DNA from: Cristatella mucedo
Lineage: Eukaryota > Bryozoa > Phylactolaemata > Cristatellidae
Assembly: GCA_009760855.2 (NCBI GenBank)
Contig: WPIO01000088.1
Coordinates: 670,001 to 734,000, forward strand
DNA length: 64,000 nucleotides
Direction of reading: 5' to 3'
Below, in pieces: positions 1 through 14,372 of the stretch. The notes under the pieces are model-generated. The model was not told the origin of the DNA. It saw nothing but the letters and a program-made list of their open reading frames with translations, and ran no database searches. Position numbers and translations under genes: made by a program. Position 1 is the first letter of the stretch; each line of letters opens with the position of its first letter.

Positions 1-467
1 CAGTAGCTCACAAACATACCGCTAACTAGCGACATAATATTGTCAGTGTATTCAAAAACAAAGATTCAATTTATCAAACGGATCTTACTAGTTTAAAGAA
101 GGTGCGTGGCGGCACGGCTGAGATCTGCCGGAGTTGAATTTAAGTCACGTGTGCCCGCACGAAGTGTCTCTGATGGCCGGCAACAACGGCCGGGGCTTTT
201 TATGCTGGGGGTAGGGAGGAAGTATTTCTCCGCATAGGGAGGAAGACTGGTGATTATTCCCCAGGGCAAGGTGGGGTGACGATTCCTCCGCTGCCATGAC
301 AAACGAAGTAGTTCCGTCTTTAGTTAGTTATCAGCTGACTAATACGACGCAAAGACGCAGAGAAGCGCTTTCAAAGTTGCTCCTTTGAATATAGCCAAAC
401 GCGTCTAATCTCTTTCGCTCACCGTAGCAAGCATTGCCGGCAGCCCCGCAGCCGAAGCTGTACGAAC
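1..467. other. Putative intron 2 of kinase B; no exon seen
   Basis: This stretch follows the donor of kinase B exon 2 (gt at 467-466 on the minus strand). I looked for the catalytic-loop, DFG and APE exon on the minus strand and did not find it, so exons 3 and 4 of that gene should lie beyond the left edge. Confidence 0.5.
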
Positions 468-3335
<2,868 letters not shown>

Positions 3336-4660
3336 GTCGACCACACTGGAATGGCCCGTCCTCTTTGCCGAGTGATGGCCGCTGTGTCGTCACAGAGCGG
3401 ATTGTCGCCGCCAGGGCGACGGCTGGGCGCTCGCACCAGGGATCACCGGCGATCGCAAGATCGGCTGTCACGAGAGGAGGCGGCAGCTGGAGGAGGAGTC
3501 GGAGGGAGTCGCCGGCGAAATCGCAGCGTTTCTTGGATCGAGCTCGTTTCCATATTCACAGGCATCGAATGAATGACGGTAATGATGGTAGTAATAATAA
3601 TAATAATAATCACGATGATGACGAGGCATTTGAATAGCACCTTAATGGAAAGCTAAAGATCTTTTTAGGAGAAATTTCGAGCTGGCCAAGAATGGCTCGC
3701 CTCAGTGGTGTGACGCTCATTGGCTGAGGACCGGCAGGCATTCGCACTGAAAAAGTCTGAAAGGGGCTGTTCCGGCTCTCTGTGCATCCGGCTCTTTTCG
3801 CTCGCTCGCCAGAACGCTCGTCAGAGCCGTGCCTGCCGAGCCTCGTCCGTCGCGTCGTTCGCGCGTTCTCGCAGCCTCTGACTCGGCCGTCAGCTGCAGA
3901 GCGGCACCGGCCATAGTGGCTGCAAAAAGGCCAAAGTCAAGTACGCTTCCTTAGCACTGACTGCCCACTGAGGCTTGTGCAGCTTCGTACATTCACTGAA
4001 ATGATGCTCCAGTCGGTGTGCACAAACGTGTCAGCCGGCAGCGGCGCGCCGATATGGAAACTTTCGACACTTGAGTGGTTCGCCAAAGCCGAGGCATCCC
4101 TTCCTCGGTGGTCCCTGCAACGTGACGAGCGCGGACAGCCGCCGGCCGCTGCACAGCTGCAGCTGCCTCAGCCGCCGAGGTCCGCCAGGCGCTCAAGCCG
4201 AGAAGCGCACGTGGGATGCGTGGCTGCTGTCGCCGACTTCGGCGCCCGCCCATTAAGCGACGCACCAACCGGAGTCGAGCGCCAGCCGTCCGGCTGCGGT
4301 GCGTCCGAGTCGAGCTGCTGAAAGCGCAGCTCGATGGGTTGTGAGAGCGAAGCACTCAACAGTTTTCGCAATGCCCGCTCGCAGGGCGAGCATTGGCGGT
4401 GGTTAGAAAGTGCTAGGATAAAGAAAAAATGCGGGATGCGGGAGCGGAAAGAGCGGGCAGCCAAGTGCGGTCCGGAGAACCGTCGCAGGAAATGCCCGAA
4501 CCTCTAATCGGGCGCTTTGCGTGCGACCATACGGGGCTTGAGTGTACGACCTCGGCTGGGCTTCGGTCGGGCCGAGAACTTTAGCCAGAACTGGGCCAAA
4601 CCGGTGCTTTTGCCTGCAGCAGCCGAAAAAGTCCGATAGAAGTCGGAGCTTCGGATTTAT
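3336..4660. other. GC-rich 5' flank of kinase B, likely promoter/5' UTR
   Basis: CpG-rich sequence with many small overlapping open frames on both strands and no domain I recognise, except an AAT/ATG-rich simple stretch at 3570-3625. Its position directly 5' of the kinase B start suggests a promoter or leader. No TATA box was identified. Confidence 0.35.
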
Positions 4661-5029
4661 TTTCATTTCGGATTTATCATTTTATTCATAAACTGTGTTG
4701 CAAGCGTGCGACCTGTCAGGCCTTAGGCAGAGACGGTAGAACGGATGCCTTAAAAAGCAACGCAGGGCATCAGTCATTCCAGATTGCAATCCGAAAGTGA
4801 TGCATTGTACAGCTGGCTAGGCTCGCGTCAAACGAGTCTACATGCCTATATTCACGGTCTAACCTTCACCACGTTGATGATGCAGCTTGAGCAAGTGCAG
4901 AGCTTTCATATTTATTAGTCGCCTCTCAGGCTGCAGCGAAGTACAAAATTAATGCGGCAAGACTAGGGATGCACTGCGAACGAACTCCAGCCTGAGCTTC
5001 GCCAAAAGGCTGCCTGCTGGCACAGCCAT

Positions 5030-5035
5030 TTTATT
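5030..5035 (-). promoter_or_regulatory. Poly(A) signal of kinase A
   Basis: AATAAA on the minus strand, about 48 nt beyond the stop codon of kinase A. Confidence 0.55.
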
Positions 5036-5082
5036 CAAGCCGCGAGAGTGCAACTCAGTATGCATGCATATCCGCCGATCAA

Positions 5083-5268
5083 TCAGTTTAGATACGGATG
5101 CGTCATAGCCTCATCTATGGTAATTCTATCTTCTGGCATGGCTGCCATCATCCAATCAATCAGGCTCTTTTCGAGGCCACCGTCGTCGTCTCGCTCAGAC
5201 ATCTCGCGTCCCTGACGATGACGGCATGCCAGCGCGGCTGTCTGAGAAGGTTCAATGCTTCCGGTTGC
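5083..5268 (-). CDS. Kinase A exon 4 (C-lobe end and stop)
   Basis: Acceptor tttcag (ag 5270-5269). It encodes 61 residues including an acidic MSERDDDGG stretch, [20 protein letters not shown] and HPYLN, then TGA at 5085-5083. An alternative in-frame acceptor (ttctcag) lies a few codons downstream and would drop nine residues. Confidence 0.82.
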   Translation of the reverse strand, partial: ATGSIEPSQTAALACRHRQGREMSERDDDGGLEKSLIDWMMAAMPEDRITIDEAMTHPYLN

Positions 5269-8200
5269 CTGAAATACGCCGCTCATCCAATATTTGGGCT
5301 ACAAAGTGGCTAAGTCAGTGCAACCTTCAAAGTCAAGTGGTTGAAAAAAATTGGCATTTACTAATTTCGTCAGAGGCTTTCCAGCAGCGCCTAAGGTTTG
5401 ACTCGCCTCATTACTAGTTACACCAAGCTGGTGTCAACTGGACAACAAAGTTTCTCGAAGTGAAATAAAATTCCTAGGCGATGAGAAAGCACTACTAGCT
5501 AATGCAGCCTGATACCTGCCGCCGTGGCATGGTTAGGGGTTCAGGGTGCTCGCCTTTAATGACCAAAGTCGAGGTGGTCACCTTTACTATTGAGGACGTA
5601 TGATCGAGCCCTGTTGCATATGTGAAGCTCCCGGGTAGAGATTAAGTTCTCTTAATGCACTATACAAATGAATTATATTTTACAAGCAAGTCCAACGTGA
5701 CACTTGATATTTAAATGTAACCTAATAGCTAAATGAGAATCAGTTAATTATTAGTTTATTAATGAAGAATATTTAAAAATAATTAAATAGCTATTTCATC
5801 GTGCTTGATGATGTCAGGTATAATTCGCTCACGGTGATTCACTTAGTGATCTTCAAAGCTAACCATTTGCAGAAGCATTAATCTGATGTTCATCTTCTAG
5901 GCTAACCATTTGCAGAAGCATCAATCTGATAACGAAAATGTTGACGGTGACACTTTGTCAAAACGGGCTTCAGGCTAGCGTATCCCACAGCAAGTGGCAG
6001 TATGTGGGGTGTAGATATTCGAAAGCTATCCAGCTGGAGCAATACCCACTGATTGCTCGGATTCGTTGATACGTTTAAAAATATAAAATGTATTATTAAA
6101 TTGCAATAGTATATATTTTGTTAAACATATACAATATATATCGCCAAATATATTACACTTATACTATATTTTTTATATCTTATGTAGTACATATATTATC
6201 AAATCCAGTTAACCTATCAATCGTACTGATTGTTTCCTACCGATATTCTCTTGCACGAGGCTGTAAAGAAAAGCTATATGCTAAAACGATATAAATAAAT
6301 ATAATATATACATAATACAAAATAATATAATATATATAATATAATGTAATATAATATAAATGCTATAAAGAAAGCTGGAACGGGTCGTGGCAGACCAGCT
6401 GAACTCATATATAGAAACCGTTAGACGAGCATATCAGCTCCACAGTCAAATCTGCCTATTTTCAGCTCCATAACATTGCTAAAATTCGGGCTTGTTTAGA
6501 TATGGATACCACGTCTAAGTTGATCCATTCATTCGTGACATCTCGTCTCGACTTCTGCAACTGTATGCTTACTGGCCTACCAGCATGTGCGATCAGGCGA
6601 TTGCAGATGGTGCAAAACTCTGCAGCTAGGCTTGTCTGTCGTGAGGGTCGCAGTTGCCACATTACTCCACTTCTCGTTGACCTGCACTGGCTACCAGTCA
6701 AGCAACGGATTGACCTCAATGTTTTGTCGCTCACTTTTAGGTCCCTTCATTCTATGGCTCCAGCCTATCTGTCAGATATACTACCGTATCAGGCTAAGCA
6801 TCGTACCACCCGCTTTTAGGAATCAAACAGTCTGCAAAGACCTCGTACAAACCCTAAATCCTTTGGAGACCGTGCATTTAGTTCGTATGCTCCCAAAGCC
6901 TGGAACTCCCTCCAGACTTGCGTCAGAACATCCCCTGACCTGACCACATTTAAAAGGAACTTAAAAACACACTTATTTAGGACAGCATTTAGTGGGTCCC
7001 TGTGATTCGTCCTCGATGTGCTTATGCGTGCTGACACTGTGCATGCTGCCACTAACCACATTTGCATGCTGACCCTGTGCATGTCACCCCTAACCATATT
7101 ATTCATTTTGTTTGTTTTTCAAGCGTGATTTTACTTACCATTCAATTGCATTTCCCTTTGCAGCAAATGTAAAGCGCCTAGCAAGAGATTAAGTTCTCTG
7201 GGGGCGCTGTATCAAGTGCGTAGTTATTATCATTATTCTTAAGTAAAATCAACAGGGCAACAAGGGCATGTTGATTGCACTCACCATTTCGAGAAGCACG
7301 ACTCCTAGAGAATAAATGTCGATAAACTCAGGCCTGTATTGCTGCCTAGTGGCCACTTCCGGAGCCATAAAGCCATCAGTCCCAATGTATTCACTAAGTA
7401 GGCATCCTGCCGTGTACTTCCGTGAGGTTCCAAAGTCAGCAAGCTTGGCAGTGAGCTCGGGGAACAGCAGAATATTTTCAGGCTTCACATCTCTGTGAAA
7501 AAATATCCGAAAAAGTTCGTTATTTGAGTTTTATCTAATTGAGGATACGGCAAACTAAAAAAACCGATAAATTTTGCAGCGTTTCTTGCTAGCTGCTGAG
7601 AAATTCTCATAAAGTTCAATCATTAAGATTACAACGTTCACAAGCAAATGTATGAATAGAGAGTTTAATGACGGAGTCACAAAGTAGACAAGCTCTTGGC
7701 TTCCCCAACTCAAGCTATTGTGCTTAAAAAATATATACATATATATTATACACAAATTATATATATCATATATATGTACATTATATATATACATATATAT
7801 ATACTGAGTCCTTGGACAGTGGTCATAATACAAGTAACAGTGTCATTTGTCAGCTGCAAGAATGTCCTCGTGGTGGCGGCCCGGAAAAAGAATGACAAGT
7901 ACCAGGCTCTCTTCTCTCGCCCGGTCTCTTCTGACTACAGGCCACCGAATGGCGGTGGAGAGGTCATTCGAGGTCGGCAACCTGGGCAGCTGGTGGCCAG
8001 ATAATGAAGCCTGCCTGGCTGACTTAGGCATTGGGTGCTCGGCTCGGACAGCGTTTCGGCGGCTATGCGTCTGGGACGCCATTTCCGGATCGAAACCAGT
8101 GTGGTCCGCATTCCTGAACTGAGAGTCTTGAGAGTCTTGGACAGCCCAGGCGACCCCGGCAGGACGGGGCTCCTCTGGCTAATGTAATGCAATACATTAT

Positions 8201-10651
8201 AATATATTAATAAACCTGTATTATGTATGTATAAATATAATACATTCTCTCTCTATATACATATAGAAAGTGCACATAATACATAACATGTAATAATTTA
8301 AATATGAGCTGGTACTTACAAGCTGTAATCTTTAATATTAGACTACGTGACTTTGAATGCCACTCCAGTAGAGTCTTATTGAGTGAGTCAGTCCTGCTCA
8401 TGCTATTCGCCTATGTCAGACATACGTTGCACCCATTGCCATGCTAACACGTCGACATCACGTTTAGTGTAAGTCGACAAAGAGGTGAGGTATTTTAAGA
8501 ATTTGCACTTGAAGCTACATCGTGCACCCGCAGCTAAAACTGGAAATTGAATTGTGTAGTGAATCACGAAATACTAATGAGCAAGATTATGAGCCAAGTG
8601 TGAATTACTTAATTAGGTGCTTAAATGCCGTGGTGATTATCTCTTATCTTTTGCAATCTGCTGGAGGCGAACAGCGGCTGTGGCCGCCAGCTGACTTTCC
8701 TTCTGTAACGCTCTTCGTCAAGCGAATGGCTAATAATCGCTTCCAGTTTTGTCCCTTTCGCACGGCAGAGATCGAGAGACCCGAAGGAGCATCTGCTGCA
8801 TCGGCACCGGAAGCGGAACCGGCGCCAAGTGCCCGTCGAAAACCGATCGGCTCGCAGATAGCGGCGCCGACCTTCGAACCCACAACACGGTTTGATCGCT
8901 TGCGCGTGATCGACCTCTCGCAGTTCAGTTCGATTGGAATTGCCATGCGACATATTTGCAGGGTGTGCCTTGCAATTCTGTCTTGCCTTTTGCCACTCTG
9001 TCTGCAAGGTCGACACCGACAGACAGGCATTGAGCGTCTCCAGTTCAAGCTACAGTCATATTCACTGTCAAGGTCACGATCGAAGTCGCAGCAAAAAAAA
9101 AGAATGCTACATAGATGAATCGCGGTCTCTCGGCGAACGGTTTCCGTTCTCGGTGAGAGGTCGTCTCGCCCAGCATCTCTATAATTAGGCCAGCCGGGAC
9201 CCAGGCCGGGGCCAAGCGCCTTAACAAAGATAGAGCTTGATTGTAAATGCACTGCTCCAAACGCGTGGCCATTTAAAAAAAAAATGACTTATTTACTCAG
9301 TGAATGGGTCTACGCACGCTTATAATGACCCCATTCTCATGTGGAATAAAGTGCAGCAGTTCGGGGTCAGCAAAGGACAAAAGTCAAGCGATGTGGATTG
9401 CAATCAGATTTCATACCTTCTTTTCCGTTGAGTAATACTGAGATGCACTAAGATGGGCAAAGAATTAACAAGACCTGTGTGCGCCTGAATATAAAGTTTG
9501 CTGACAGGAGATTTATTAAATCCCATGAAGATTTTGTCTGCAATCCCCTCAACGGTCGTTGAATAAAATTAATAGGTCTTCCATCATGTTACGATTTGGT
9601 GTCCGACACGTTTTTAATAAGTCCCTTGCTGATACAATTACAATTGCGATCAAAGCAATTTGACTACACGCTCATTTTTTGGTGAATTGTGAAAAACGTT
9701 GTCACGCTATCGAAGGACTTAAAAAAGCAACCATTTTAAATCAGAAGGAGCAAGCGTTTCTCTGGCGAGCAATAATTTCGAACAGTTTCGCTAGGCCTTC
9801 TAGCTAATTTAAAATGTAATTCAGTGTACAAACTCAGTAAAGAGTTTTAATTACTACTGCACATCTCAGATGTTAATAAATAATAAATTAATAGGTAATT
9901 AATTAATAGGGTGTATGCAGCAGAGACCAGAGCAACAGTGTAGAGGTCATTTGTGAGTTTCAACTGAACTTAACCAGCCGGTCAACACTATTGAATGACG
10001 TTTACACGGTCACGAACAGTTTAATAGACACTTAAAACGAAGTTCAATTCAAGATTTCTTTTAATGAGTGAATACAGTGATCGAAATGTACATTGAAAGG
10101 CATATCCGTTTTAATGCAAAGCCGAGGAACTTGGACAAATAGTTAATGCTTTCTATACCACATCTGCAAAGTGCCTAGAAAGAGATTCAGTTTTATAAGG
10201 GGGCCATACAACTGTATTATTATTACTATTACTAAACAGAAATAGAATGTGTACGCACCCATGCATAATGTTGTGAACGCTCAAATACTTCAGCGCGTCG
10301 ATTAGACCCTTAAATATTTGAAGTCTTTCATATCGCGGAACGATAAACTGTGGCAGATCGTGTAGGTAACCCCAAAGGTCGCCTTGATGAGAAACTTCCT
10401 CAACCAGACACGTTACCTGCAAGAGAAATGTCGCACTAATCACGTAAAATACACGTCATCTACTGTTTAGTGATCATGGCTGAAATCCTGGCTACACTGC
10501 GGAAAAACACTCAAATGGCGTTCTGCAATAAACATTGTGCTAATAAACAGTATCTGAATGCACGTAATCACGTCAATGAACACTGCCTAAATTGAAATAG
10601 TCTAGATGCATTTGACGATTGGTGGGAATAAAGTCCATTCTAATTCCTCAT

Positions 10652-10718
<67 letters not shown>

Positions 10719-10822
10719 CACACACACTCGCACACGCACACGCACACGCACACGCACACACACACACACACACGCACACACGCACACACACACACACACA
10801 CGCACACACACACTCACACACA

Positions 10823-10872
<50 letters not shown>

Positions 10873-13800
10873 TACACACACGCACACACACACACACACA
10901 CACACGCACACATACACACACACAGACACACACACACGCACGCACACACACACGCACGCATACACACACATATATTTACAAGTATATATTTACCTATAAT
11001 AGAATATATGTGCCTGCATACTGTAAATATGGCTCAATTTAAGTTACACGTTATGCCATGTTCGAGGTAGAACACTTGAGGGCGAAAGAAGGGCAGGTCT
11101 CCTTAGTTAATGCACATATCTCTTTAGAAAACTTACTTTTTACTGAACGTCCAGCCATAACATGGCTTTATCTATAACGAACTCGGCCATTGGTAAATTA
11201 GGCAGTTTCCCTCTGAATTCCTTTACCGGCTCGTGCGAGCAGCAAGTGTACGCTATGTCATTAACAACCAGTTCTTTTAGCCAATGTGAAGTGCCTCGAT
11301 TGAGAGAGATAGTTAATATTCTGAATGGTTATACCAACGGATTACGGTTGATATTTCCATTGATATTTTTATTGTAATAGTCTATGCCTTCAAGCATGAT
11401 GGATTGCAGAGTATGTTTTGTCTCAGCAGAAGAAACAGCAAGGATGTCGGGAGAAAATCTAAATTCTGGACTGGCTGTGTTCCCATTAAAAACGGGAGGT
11501 GCTTGTGTGCGTGCCAATACTCCTAATTTTGCACAAGCGAAAACAACGTTTTAAAAAAGCAGTAGAAAATGAATGAGCAACGCCGGTACAATCCAACAAG
11601 CAAAAAATGCACGGCCGCTATCATTTAGAGGGCTATTGTGTAATCTAATATAATAAAGTACATAATCTAATATTGATATCCGTTAAATTCACATGGATAT
11701 TCTTACCACGAAATCTGTTAATCTTTTGAAAGCACAAGTCAGCATTCATTCTTTTGTTATGAAAGTCTATTCGTTTCTTTCCGAGTATCCATAAGAGAGC
11801 CGTAGTTACAGCCAATGGCCCGGCGATCAAGTTCATAAATTGCCCACCAGTTATAGATTAATCATATTAGTCACAACAAATTATCGGAAGTGATCTTGCA
11901 ACGTCTGTATTGTAAGCTAACCATAGATTCATTCACCGAGAAGCCCATTCTGTTCGAATATCGCGGCCGATTTGATCACTATTGCACGAGTCACTCGAGC
12001 TCTCCCTTACCCGCTCTCTGTCTCTCTGCAGTACTCTAACCTGGCCTTTCCCCTACTCTCCTCGTCTGTCTCCGTCTGTCTGTCAACCGTCTCCGTCTGT
12101 CTCTGTCTGTCTCCGTGTGTCTCCGTGTGTCTCCGTGTGTCTCCGTGTGTCTCCGTGTGTCTCCGTCTGTCTCCGTCTGTCTCCGTCTGTCTCCGTCTGT
12201 CTCTGTCTGTCTCTGTCTGTCTCTGTCTGTCTCTGTCTGTCTCTGTCTGTCTCTGTCTGTCTCTGTCTGTCTCTGTCTGTCTCTGTCTGTCTCTGTCTGT
12301 CTCTGTCTGTCTCTGTCTGTCTCTGTCTGTCTCTGTCTGTCTCTGTCTCTCTCTGTCTGTCTCTGTCTGTCTCTGTCTGTCTCTGTCTGTCTCTGTCTGT
12401 CTCTGTCTGTCTCTGTCTGTCTCTGTCTGTCTCTGTCTGTCTCTGTCTGTCTCTGTCTGTCTCTGTCTGTCTCTGTCTGTCTCTGTCTGTCTCTGTCTGT
12501 CTCTGTCTGTCTCTGTCTGTCTCTGTCTGTCTCTGTCTGTCTCTGTCTGTCTCTGTCTGTCTCTGTCTGTCTCTGTCTGTCTCTGTCTGTCTCTGTCTGT
12601 CTCTGTCTGTCTCTGTCTGTCTCTGTCTGTCTCTGTCTGTCTCTGTCTGTCTCTGTCTGTCTCTGTCTGTCTCTGTCTGTCTCTGTCTGTCTCTGTCTGT
12701 CTCTGTCTGTCTCTGTCTGTCTCTGTCTGTCTCTGTCTGTCTCTGTCTGTCTTTGTGTGTCTCTGTGTGTCTCTATCTATGTCTCTATCTCTGTCTCTAT
12801 CTCTGTCTCTGTCTGTCTCTGTCTCTGTCTGTCTCTGTTTATTTTTACCTGATGAATGAATATTGATGTAGAGATGGAGAGTGATTTGTGACCCACTTGG
12901 TCTTAAGACGAATACCTGAAGTTATACTAAGTAGCACTTTAAAAGTAAGAATAAATAAGCTTGACGTCAAAAGAATGCCTTACTGCTGAGAAAAATCCAT
13001 GGTGATTCATCAATTAGTGTCCAAGCTTTGATAATTAATTTGTAGGAACTATCTAATGAGAGTCAGTTCAATAACTTTTCTCCTTTTGATACAGTGCTTT
13101 TATTATAAATAATCAGTTTATTAAATTCGTCGAATACGAGTCTCTAAAATAACTTGAGCGACGCGAGGGTGCAATGATTTTATTGCGATAAATATTTAGC
13201 AATCTTGATAATTAATGGCTAGTTAATGTCAGCGGATCTTTCAAAGTACTTGGACTGGTGACTAACGTGCCAAATACATTCAGGAAACAGTAACGACTTT
13301 CACTTTTATGCCACTGACACTGCGTCATCAAAGCCGTCAAAATTAGCTTCGGTCACTAATAAAATAAATTACTAGGCCAACTTTCTTTCATCATCAGTGA
13401 CAAACGCAAACTTCCTTGTTAGAAACTCACAATTTACGGCTGGAATAAGTGATTAATCTGGTGTAGTAGTTGCAGTTTAGCACCGGAAAAGCGACTATAT
13501 TTATAATCACGATTTACTTCTCTCTTCACTTTGTCTTTGTCGTGAAAGAAACCTGGCGCTTAGCACCAGCTGCACAGGAAAGCAGCTGAGGCTGAGGGTG
13601 CACTAGTGAAATCCTGTTCTTTATTTTTCGGAATTGTAGAAGCAGATTCATTCTACGTCATACCTCAGTGAAAGATTTCAAAGCGTAGATACCAATGGCT
13701 GACCCTAATTCGGGTAGGCATTAATGACAGGGTAGCTCCACGGTTCGGTCTTGGACTCGCTTCTTTCCATTATCAACCAACGCTCACTCTTTAGCCAATG

Positions 13801-14148
13801 TCGTCGACAAACAGGGGCCGTCATTTATATGCCAAGATAATCAGAGAAGCCTAAGACAGTTTAGGGCGCATTTGTGACATTACATCTAGATTGATTCCTG
13901 AAATTCTCTCTATTCATGACTCTCAGCCAGTGCCATAGTGTTCTGGAACGGTTGAATAACTCAGCAGCGCTTGGTTTGGTCGATCATAGATGCTGCGGGC
14001 GCCTCATCACGAGACTTCTTTCTATCTGACCTTTATTGGTTCTGTATAAAGACTCAAATTTGTCTCTGTCTCTGTCTGCCTCTGTCTCTGTCTGCCTCTG
14101 TCTCTGTGTGTCTGTCTCTGTCTCTGTGTGTCTGTCTGTCTGTCTGTC

Positions 14149-14179
<31 letters not shown>

Positions 14180-14180
14180 G

Positions 14181-14266
<86 letters not shown>

Positions 14267-14310
14267 ACCCTCAGCAGTAATCTAACGTAGGCTCTCTACA
14301 ACACTTTCGT

Positions 14311-14372
<62 letters not shown>

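Noticed and set aside
8522-9252. 198-codon plus frame and 202-codon minus frame
   Set aside because: Overlapping antisense frames in a GC-rich intron, no domain, and flanking kinase exons splice past them.
10602-11070. His/Thr and Cys/Val frames in the CA repeat
   Set aside because: Microsatellite translation on both strands, no unique sequence.
11972-12866. Plus-strand frames of ~295 codons in the decamer array
   Set aside because: Pure repeat translation (Cys/Leu/Ser/Val); all frames are open because the unit has no stop.
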